Assembly: GCF_018260405.1 (NCBI RefSeq)
Contig: NZ_JAGLBG010000121.1
Span: 1 to 5,456 of the forward strand
DNA: 5,456 bases
Origin: Deinococcus sp.
GTDB lineage: Bacteria > Deinococcota > Deinococci > Deinococcales > Deinococcaceae
Direction: 5' to 3'
The stretch's first letter is position 1, and every line of letters starts with the position of its first letter. The position numbers and the translations under genes are program-made. Under the pieces are notes generated by a model. The model made no database searches and was not told the DNA's origin. It saw only the letters and a program-made list of their open reading frames with translations. Shown piece by piece: positions 1 to 4,061 of this stretch.

Positions 1-273
1 GCCAGCTGGGAAGCGCCTGCTGCTAGTTGTCCCAGACCGCTTTGCAATTGCGGAAGTTGCGTTGACAGTTGCTGGTTGCCCGCTGCGAGCTGTTGCGCCC
101 CACTGTTGGCCGACTTCGCCCCCGCTGCCAGCTGGGAAGCGCCTGCTGCTAGTTGTCCCAGACCGCTTTGCAATTGCGGAAGTTGCGTTGACAGTTGCTG
201 GTTACCCGCTGCAAGCTGTTGCGCCCCACTGTTGGCTGACTTCGCCCCCGCTGCCAGTTGGGAAGCGCCTGCC
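1..273 (-). repeat. 126-bp in-frame tandem repeat encoding 42 residues (six heptads)
   Basis: Unit 1 covers 1-126 and unit 2 covers 127-252. The start of a third, diverged copy is visible from 253 to about 273. The two full units differ at only three bases (near 88, 96 and 111 of the unit), and all three changes are synonymous in the minus-strand frame, so both encode the same 42 residues (about 299-340 and 341-382 of the protein). Each unit is six heptads of the xxxLxxG type. The array may continue past the left edge. Its length being a multiple of both 3 and 21 bases preserves frame and heptad register. Confidence 0.95.
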
Positions 274-1148
274 GAGAGCTGATTCAGGCCGTTTGCCAGC
301 TGACCGGAACCTGTGGCGAGTTTGGCCGCGCCGGTTTGCAAAGGGGCCAGCCGCGACTGGTCTGGCGCAGCGGCTTCAAGCTGGCGTAAACCCGCCGAGA
401 GTCGGGTGGTGCCGTCGGTCAGGCGGGTCACACCGCCAGCCAGCGTTGTGGCCCCCTCGGTCAGCTGCCGCCCGCCGCTGGCCGCTTTTCCGGCTCCGGT
501 CGCCAGTTCCTGTGCGCCGCTGCGGAGACTGAGGGTGCCGGTCTGCAATTTTTCCGCGCCGTCACGCAGTTGCCCGGTGGCGGTCCTAATGTCATGAAAG
601 CCGTTCTGAACTTGTGCCAGCGACTTCTGAACCACCTGCCAGCGGTTCTCGCCCAGGGTCTTGTTCAGGTTGTCGGCCAGGGTGATGCTGAAACTGTTTG
701 CCACCCGGCTGGCAAAGTAGTTGGCCCCCTCCGAGACGTAGAACTTGAGCAGGCCGTGTTCGCTGCTGCTACCGGCCACGGCCTTGCGGCTGAAATCGGG
801 GGGAATGGTCAGGGAAAAATAGGTCTGACCCTGGCGCACGGCGGTTTCGGCCTCGGCCTGCGTCGTGTAAATCACGTATTTAAATTTCGGGTCGTCCAGC
901 AGCTTTTGCTCTACGTCATTGCCCAGGCGGTATGACTTGCCCCGGTACTGAGTGCCCTGGTCGAGGTTGACCAGTCCGACGGGTAACTGCGAGAGGTTGC
1001 CGTAAGGGTCAAAAGAACTGGTCAGGTAAATGGTCGAGTACAAGAGGGGTGTCAAGGCGATGGCGACCGCCGAGAGCCACATCATGGGATGCCGCCACAG
1101 GCTGCGCTCGGCGGGCGTAAGCACCTGAAAATCGTGACTGAGAGACAT
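1..1148 (-). CDS. YhgE/Pip family membrane protein, N-terminal part (C-terminus outside window)
   Basis: The frame opens at ATG 1148 and stays open for 382 codons to the left edge, so the 3' part is missing. AGGAG at 1154-1158 precedes the ATG at good spacing. A short cytoplasmic N-terminus (about residues 1-21) leads into one hydrophobic segment (about 22-42, MMWLSAVAIALTPLLY). An extracytoplasmic domain typical of the family follows (VGLVNLDQGTQY near 57-68, IPPDFS near 115-120). From about residue 190 the chain consists of Leu/Gly-spaced heptads (xxxLxxG, the pattern of TIGR03057), predicted to form a long coiled or helical stalk. Known members carry a C-terminal multi-spanning ABC-2-like membrane domain, here presumably off the edge. 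Lactococcal Pip serves as a phage receptor and relatives include EsaA/YueB, but the native role is poorly defined; export across the envelope is a guess. The divergent TetR gene probably controls it. Family assignment is firm; substrate is unknown. Confidence 0.9.
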   Translation of the reverse strand, partial: MSLSHDFQVLTPAERSLWRHPMMWLSAVAIALTPLLYSTIYLTSSFDPYGNLSQLPVGLVNLDQGTQYRGKSYRLGNDVEQKLLDDPKFKYVIYTTQAEAETAVRQGQTYFSLTIPPDFSRKAVAGSSSEHGLLKFYVSEGANYFASRVANSFSITLADNLNKTLGENRWQVVQKSLAQVQNGFHDIRTATGQLRDGAEKLQTGTLSLRSGAQELATGAGKAASGGRQLTEGATTLAGGVTRLTDGTTRLSAGLRQLEAAAPDQSRLAPLQTGAAKLATGSGQLANGLNQLSAGASQLAAGAKSANSGAQQLAAGNQQLSTQLPQLQSGLGQLAAGASQLAAGAKSANSGAQQLAAGNQQLSTQLPQLQSGLGQLAAGASQL

Positions 1149-1237
1149 AGTTTCTCCTGGTGGAAATCGGGGCGGGGACGGGGTTGGGCGGGCGAACAGG
1201 GCCTTTTGTCCTGATAGCTTCCTTCTCGTGAAACTAC

Positions 1238-1265
1238 AGTATCCCGCATATTGACAATTTGTCAA
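1238..1265 (-). promoter_or_regulatory. Probable promoter of the yhgE-like gene
   Basis: On the minus strand, TTGACA (1265-1260) is separated by 16 bp from GATACT (1243-1238), five of six matches to TATAAT. Transcription would start near 1231, giving a leader of about 80 nt with a standard ribosome binding site at 1154-1158. The -35 element and part of the spacer lie inside the inverted repeat at 1251-1265, so repressor binding would block polymerase. The leader is G/C-rich; apart from a weak CAGG/CCTG hairpin at 1197-1213 I see nothing notable in it. Confidence 0.6.
1251..1265. promoter_or_regulatory. Operator 1, inverted repeat over the yhgE-like promoter
   Basis: TTGACAATTTGTCAA is a perfect interrupted palindrome (core TGACA-N3-TGTCA, centre 1258). 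It overlaps the -35 box of the minus-strand promoter. TetR-family repressors generally bind palindromes of about this length next to or within the divergent promoters of their own genes, so the adjacent TetR protein is the likely ligand. Additional unpaired TGACA half-sites lie at 1267-1271 and 1275-1279, between this operator and the second one. Confidence 0.7.
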
Positions 1266-1280
1266 ATGACATTTTGACAA

Positions 1281-1310
1281 ATGACACTATGTCAATGTAT
1301 CTGGTATACT
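1281..1310 (+). promoter_or_regulatory. Probable tetR promoter with extended -10, giving a leaderless mRNA
   Basis: TATACT (1305-1310) is a five-of-six match to the -10 consensus. TGG at 1302-1304 precedes it, giving the TGN extended -10 motif. ATGACA (1281-1286) is a plausible -35 at 18 bp spacing. The expected start of transcription, seven bases past the -10 box, is 1317, the first base of a GTG codon in frame with tetR. No ribosome binding site precedes that codon. Confidence 0.65.
1282..1294. promoter_or_regulatory. Operator 2, inverted repeat over the tetR promoter
   Basis: TGACACTATGTCA has the same TGACA-N3-TGTCA design as the site at 1251-1265. Its centre is at 1288, exactly 30 bp (about three helical turns) away. 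It overlaps the -35 region of the plus-strand tetR promoter, consistent with autorepression. Its arms are five bases each, against seven for operator 1 if the centre is taken as a single base, so it may bind more weakly. Confidence 0.65.
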
Positions 1311-1316
1311 GGTTTT

Positions 1317-1940
1317 GTGAAGCCCGCCGCCCATCCGGAACTGACCGCGCCGCGCCGCCTGAGCGCAGAAGACCGCCGCGAGCAGATCATGCAGGCAGCG
1401 GCCCGACTGTTTACCGAACGCGGCTTCGAGGCCGTGGGCATGGCCGATATTGCCTCAGCGCTGGGCATTTCGCGCCCGACGGTTTACACCTATTTCGCCT
1501 CGACCGAGATCATTCTGGAGGCGCTGCTGGCCGAAAAGCTCGAGCATCTGCCCGAGCGCCTCACTCCACTTCTTCAGTCCGAGAAGCCGCTAGCGTTCAG
1601 CAAAATTTTTCTGGCCCTACTTCAGGAGGCCGACTTGCTCAAGCTGCTGGGCTGCGGGGGCGGGCCGCTGTTCCGCACGCAGCGCCGGGCATTCTTGAAG
1701 GCCATCGAGGAGCGCCTGCGCCTTCAGGAAAAGGCCGAGGCGAGTGCCAGCCCGCACGGCCAGAAACGCCCTGCCACACTGCTGCCCATTGTGCTTAACC
1801 TGCTCAGCGGCATGGCCTACGAACAGCTGACCCGTGACGATCTGGACGGGACGGAACTGGCCGCGCAGTTAGAGCAGTTTATCGTGGGGGGCATTGCCGC
1901 GCTCGGGCAGCCTGGGCCGGGCGACTTGCAGCGCAGCTAG
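1317..1940 (+). CDS. TetR/AcrR-family transcriptional repressor
   Basis: This encodes 207 residues from GTG 1317, a normal length for TetR regulators. The N-terminal DNA-binding domain is clear: EQIMQAAARLFTERGF (about 22-37) followed by the helix-turn-helix MADIASALGISRPTVYTYF (about 42-60). The C-terminal half (about 65-195) is the variable ligand-binding and dimerisation region; nothing in it identifies the ligand. An in-frame ATG at 1281 would add 12 residues, but it lies in the -35/operator region, upstream of the expected transcription start. GTG 1317 is therefore preferred, as a leaderless start. The gene diverges from the yhgE-like gene and shares with it a control region carrying two matching operators, so it probably represses both. 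TetR repressors beside membrane transport genes usually sense a small hydrophobic or toxic compound; that is inference here. Confidence 0.9.
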   Translation: MKPAAHPELTAPRRLSAEDRREQIMQAAARLFTERGFEAVGMADIASALGISRPTVYTYFASTEIILEALLAEKLEHLPERLTPLLQSEKPLAFSKIFLALLQEADLLKLLGCGGGPLFRTQRRAFLKAIEERLRLQEKAEASASPHGQKRPATLLPIVLNLLSGMAYEQLTRDDLDGTELAAQLEQFIVGGIAALGQPGPGDLQRS

Positions 1941-2071
1941 CGTCGAATCCCAAGCTGACGCCACGGCCTGTAGGGGACGGGGGCAAGGCGAGTGCAAAAG
2001 CCAACAGGCCAGGACTGCACGGCCCCGTTTGCCGCTTCTGTCTTTACAGGACATCTCTGCTGGGCAGCTCT

Positions 2072-2188
2072 GCGAGTCCCCCACGAGGGGCTGAGTGGTG
2101 CCGAAATCCTACGCATAAAGCGGATTTCAGGTGCTGAGACGTACTCCGCGTTACCCCCCTCCCAACCTTACCCGCAAGGGTGGAGGGG
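2072..2188. ncRNA. Candidate structured RNA or folded intergenic element, strand unknown
   Basis: Several stems lie close together. CCCC 2079-2082 pairs with GGGG 2087-2090. GAAATC 2103-2108 pairs with GATTTC 2123-2128, continued inward by CGC 2112-2114 with GCG 2120-2122. GCGAGT 2072-2077 can pair with 2143-2149 (one bulged C), enclosing both hairpins. CCCCTCC 2156-2162 pairs with GGAGGGG 2182-2188, capped by ACCC-GCAA-GGGT (2170-2181), a GNRA-type tetraloop when read on the plus strand, with 2163-2169 bulged. I do not match it to a known RNA family. No convincing promoter was found on either strand, and GC-rich DNA yields chance stems, so confidence is low. Confidence 0.25.
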
Positions 2189-2295
2189 CTAAGAACCTCA
2201 CCTTTATCGGGCGTCACATTTGCTGAAACTGAACTGTCCTAAACCAGGAGAGACTTTCCCCTCTTTGTGGGTGCTGTAGGGCTAGGGCATATGCA

Positions 2296-2335
2296 GATAA
2301 CGACTTTGCAATTGCCCCAGCCGGGGGCTGTTATC
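2296..2335 (-). terminator. Possible hairpin terminator after ppk2
   Basis: An inner stem GCCCC 2314-2318 with GGGGC 2324-2328 (five-base loop) sits within an outer stem GATAAC 2296-2301 with GTTATC 2330-2335. It begins 24 bases past the ppk2 stop codon. Read in the ppk2 direction, the inner stem is followed by AATTGC rather than a U-run, so it is a poor intrinsic terminator; it may instead protect the mRNA 3' end or do nothing. Confidence 0.35.
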
Positions 2336-2358
2336 CCGCCGCCTGCCTGCGAGTCCGC

Positions 2359-3693
2359 TCAGGATTTGCGGGACGAGCGGGCATTGAGCATGGCCGACGC
2401 GCCGGGATGTTCACCGCGCTCGAACACCACGTTGGCCCGGCCCACAATCAGGGGATCGACGCGGCCCAGGTTGCGCTCGTCCTTGTTAGCATAGGGAATA
2501 CGCTGGAGTACGTAGCGAATGGCGTTCAGGCGCGCGCGTTTCTTGCAGTCGCTCTTGACCACGGTCCAGGGGCAATCGGCGGTGTCGGTGTGAAAGAACA
2601 TGGCTTCCTTGGCGGCGGTGTACTCCTCCCACAGATCCAGTGAAGCCAGATCCATCGGCGAGAGCTTCCACTGCTTGAGCGGGTGCACGCGGCGTTCCTT
2701 GAAGCGGCGGCGCTGCTCCTCGCGGCTGACCGAGAACCAGAATTTCATGACGTAGATTCCGCTGCGAACCAGATTGCGCTCGAATTCGGGGGCCTGGCGC
2801 ATAAATTCGACGTACTCGTCGTCGGTGCAAAAGCCCATAACCCGCTCGACTCCGGCGCGGTTATACCAGCTGCGGTCAAAAAGCACGATCTCGCCCCGCG
2901 TGGGCAGGTGCTGCACGTAGCGCTGAAAGTACCACTGCCCGCCTTCTTCCTCGGTGGGCTTGGCAAGCGCGACAATGCGTGCGCCGCGTGGATTCATGTG
3001 CTCCATGAAGCGCTTGATGGTGCCCCCCTTACCGGCGGCGTCCCGGCCCTCGAACAGGATCACCACCCTGGCCCCCGTGTCCTTGACCCAGGCCTGTAAC
3101 TTGAGCAGCTCGACCTGCAACTTGTATTTCTCGTGCTCGTAGGTTTCACGGGACATCAGGTACTTGTAGGGATACGCCCCGGAGCCTTCGCCGGGATTCA
3201 GCACGCGGTCGAGGTTGACAGTGGGCGTATAGTCACGCGCCGACATGCGCCGCCGCTTGAGGGCCTGAGTCAGGGCTTTCTGTTCATCGGGACTGAAGGC
3301 CCCCAGCAGGGTCGAGGCGATGTCGTCGAGTTCGACCTGCGGCTCGGCGTGCAGGATATCGGCCAGCGCCGAGAGCTTGGCGTCGTGCTTGGCTTCCAGC
3401 CGCTCGGCCACCTGCACCGTTTCGGTGGCCGCGGGGGTCTCGCCATACACCGTATCGCCCTGTGCGGCCAGTCGCGGGGCTACCCCCTCCGGCCCAGGTC
3501 GCTGTTCAGGCTGCCCAACCAGTGTGGGACCGACCAGTATAGGGGCCAGGCTGGCCGTGGCCCCGCTGCTGGAGTCCCTGGCAGCCTGGGGCCGGGCGTC
3601 CTGTTTGGCCTGAGCCGGGGCGCTGGGCGTTTTAGCGCGGGTGATGGTCGTCGAAGAAGCGGCCTTACCGGCGCTGGGTTTTCTGGTGGTCAT
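2359..3693 (-). CDS. ppk2: Polyphosphate kinase 2 family protein, class I-like, with long N-terminal extension
   Basis: This encodes 444 residues from ATG 3693, with AGGAGG at 3704-3709 ahead of it. PPK2 enzymes transfer phosphate between polyphosphate and nucleoside diphosphates or monophosphates, in the cytoplasm. The catalytic core starts near residue 185. Visible are the Walker A loop GRDAAGKGG (216-224), Walker B LFDRSWYNR (271-279, Asp273), the Arg/Lys-rich lid RRRFKERRVHPLKQW (328-342), SPMD (345-348) and KKRARLN (384-390). These motifs fit single-domain class I enzymes, which mainly work on diphosphates; that choice of substrate is inferred. The core is complete, so the enzyme should be active. 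Residues 1-90 are rich in Ala, Pro, Ser and Gln and look disordered; 95-150 is probably helical. With about 180 residues before the core, the protein is longer than typical members of roughly 270-360. It is convergent with tetR and divergent from paaK, so probably monocistronic. Confidence 0.93.
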   Translation of the reverse strand: MTTRKPSAGKAASSTTITRAKTPSAPAQAKQDARPQAARDSSSGATASLAPILVGPTLVGQPEQRPGPEGVAPRLAAQGDTVYGETPAATETVQVAERLEAKHDAKLSALADILHAEPQVELDDIASTLLGAFSPDEQKALTQALKRRRMSARDYTPTVNLDRVLNPGEGSGAYPYKYLMSRETYEHEKYKLQVELLKLQAWVKDTGARVVILFEGRDAAGKGGTIKRFMEHMNPRGARIVALAKPTEEEGGQWYFQRYVQHLPTRGEIVLFDRSWYNRAGVERVMGFCTDDEYVEFMRQAPEFERNLVRSGIYVMKFWFSVSREEQRRRFKERRVHPLKQWKLSPMDLASLDLWEEYTAAKEAMFFHTDTADCPWTVVKSDCKKRARLNAIRYVLQRIPYANKDERNLGRVDPLIVGRANVVFERGEHPGASAMLNARSSRKS

Positions 3694-3725
3694 GGGTTGG
3701 ATTCCTCCTTGGCTGGACTGCCCTA

Positions 3726-3731
3726 GTTATA
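3726..3731 (-). promoter_or_regulatory. Possible -10 element of ppk2
   Basis: On the minus strand TATAAC (five of six matches to TATAAT) lies 32 bases upstream of the ATG at 3693, giving a leader of about 26 nt that contains the AGGAGG site. No good -35 box is present at 16-18 bp spacing, so the call rests mainly on the -10 element and its position. Confidence 0.4.
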
Positions 3732-3800
3732 CCCCAGGCCCTGTGCCGTATGAGGAAACCTTAAGGCCGAAATCCGACGACCTGCACGAGATTTTCTCCT

Positions 3801-3813
3801 GATTTATTAAATC
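3801..3813. repeat. AT-rich perfect palindrome, possible operator
   Basis: GATTTATTAAATC has six-base arms around a single central T. Allowing one mismatched pair it extends to 3798-3816 (CC...GG on the outside). It sits about 110 bp upstream of the ppk2 start, beside ACTATA 3818-3823, which on the minus strand reads TATAGT and could be a second -10 element. Position and symmetry suggest a protein-binding site; no known regulator consensus is recognised. Confidence 0.4.
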
Positions 3814-3941
3814 GGGACTATAGACCCGGTTCCGGTACGTCCTGTCGGGGGTACTGCGGCCCAGTTAGGGGGTGGTCAGGTGGCAGCAGGCCGAAAAAGT
3901 CTCTGAGCAGCCATGAACCGTTGGAGAGACCAGCCGCCCGG

Positions 3942-3958
3942 GGCAAAACTGTTTTGCC
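3942..3958. repeat. Perfect 17-bp palindrome, possible operator
   Basis: GGCAAAACTGTTTTGCC consists of eight-base arms around one central T. A further GGCAAA half-site occurs at 3977-3982 in direct orientation, 35 bp downstream. The element lies 104 bp upstream of the paaK start and 249 bp upstream of the ppk2 start. A terminator is unlikely because no gene ends here and no T-run follows. A dimeric regulator is the simplest reading, but which one is unknown. Confidence 0.45.
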
Positions 3959-3994
3959 TTCATGGACAAAGCACAGGCAAAGCAAAATTATGGT

Positions 3995-4027
3995 TAGAAT
4001 GACCTAACAACCGTTCGTTCTTATAGC
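3995..4027 (+). promoter_or_regulatory. paaK promoter region, two alternative -10 elements
   Basis: TAGAAT (3995-4000) is a five-of-six -10 match but has no recognisable -35 box at normal spacing. Alternatively, ATGACC (3999-4004) and TATAGC (4022-4027) form a weaker -35/-10 pair with a 17-bp spacer. In either case the PaaR-like box at 4004-4017 overlaps the start site or the spacer, as expected of a repressed promoter. The sequence alone does not decide between them. Confidence 0.4.
4004..4017. promoter_or_regulatory. PaaR-like operator upstream of paaK
   Basis: CTAACAACCGTTCG matches nine of ten fixed positions of CNAACGNNCGTTNG, the sequence I recall for PaaR of Thermus thermophilus, a TetR-family repressor released by phenylacetyl-CoA. 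It is a pseudo-palindrome (AAC/GTT arms plus outer C/G) located 45 bp before the paaK start and within its promoter. Placement in front of a phenylacetate-CoA ligase gene supports the assignment. No paaR gene is in the window; the TetR at 1317-1940 sits at a different type of site (TGACA-N3-TGTCA) and is not the obvious candidate. Confidence 0.6.
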
Positions 4028-4047
4028 GTCCCACATCCCCTGACCCT

Positions 4048-4054
4048 GAGGAGG
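4048..4054 (+). promoter_or_regulatory. Ribosome binding site that fixes the TTG start of paaK
   Basis: GAGGAGG is a strong Shine-Dalgarno sequence ending seven bases before TTG 4062. The nearest in-frame ATG (4086) would be 31 bases away, too far to use this site. The protein from TTG begins MFQPDCEAMP, resembling the usual PaaK N-terminus. Confidence 0.8.
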
Positions 4055-4061
4055 CCTGCTC

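Larger units (their letters stand above)
1941..2358. other. 418-bp gap between convergent genes, no protein gene seen
   Basis: This lies between the 3' ends of tetR and ppk2. Short open frames exist on both strands, but none has a convincing start context or a recognisable product. Inverted repeats are frequent: GGCCTGT/ACAGGCC at 1965-1971 and 2004-2010, CCCC/GGGG at 2079-2090, a bulged hairpin at 2101-2131, another at 2156-2188, and a two-part stem at 2296-2335. None is followed by a clear T-run. The segment is long for a convergent junction, so a structured RNA or an interspersed non-coding repeat is possible. Confidence 0.6.
3694..4061. other. 368-bp divergent control region between ppk2 and paaK
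   Basis: No protein gene is supported here. The half nearest ppk2 holds its ribosome binding site (3704-3709), the TATAAC element and an AT-rich palindrome (3801-3813). The middle holds an inverted repeat GTCTCT 3899-3904 / AGAGAC 3925-3930 and a perfect 17-bp palindrome at 3942-3958. The half nearest paaK holds possible -10 elements (3995-4000 and 4022-4027), a PaaR-like operator (4004-4017) and a strong ribosome binding site (4048-4054). The length leaves room for two independently regulated promoters. Confidence 0.7.

Noticed and set aside
62..532. Plus-strand open frames opposite the heptad-repeat region
   Set aside because: They are antisense shadows of the repetitive, GC-rich yhgE-like gene; the encoded sequence is Cys/Pro/Trp-rich with no domain and no ribosome binding site.
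1281..1316. ATG 1281 as the start of the TetR protein
   Set aside because: It falls within operator 2 and the -35 element, upstream of the expected transcription start, and would add residues (MTLCQCIWYTGF) not typical of TetR N-termini.
2095..2190. TPP-type riboswitch suggested by GCTGAGA near 2132
   Set aside because: The other conserved blocks of the TPP aptamer are absent and no thiamine gene follows.
2305..2315. TTTGCAATTGC shared with the yhgE-like repeat (near 41 and 167)
   Set aside because: An 11-base match with no similar flanks; treated as chance rather than a dispersed repeat.
1149..2358. Mobile element or defence island
   Set aside because: No transposase, integrase, nuclease or terminal repeats were found, and composition matches the flanking housekeeping-like genes.
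2267..2494. Plus-strand frame of 75 codons in the tetR-ppk2 gap
   Set aside because: AGGAG at 2247-2251 is too far from the GTG start, about 60% of the frame is antisense to ppk2, and the product has no recognisable features.
2683..3726. Long plus-strand frames opposite ppk2
   Set aside because: The minus strand encodes a complete PPK2 with all motifs; the opposing frames are by-products of high GC content.
3766..3780. GCCGAAATCC shared with 2100-2109
   Set aside because: The similarity is about 13 of 14 bases and does not extend; the partner stem seen at 2122-2128 is missing here.
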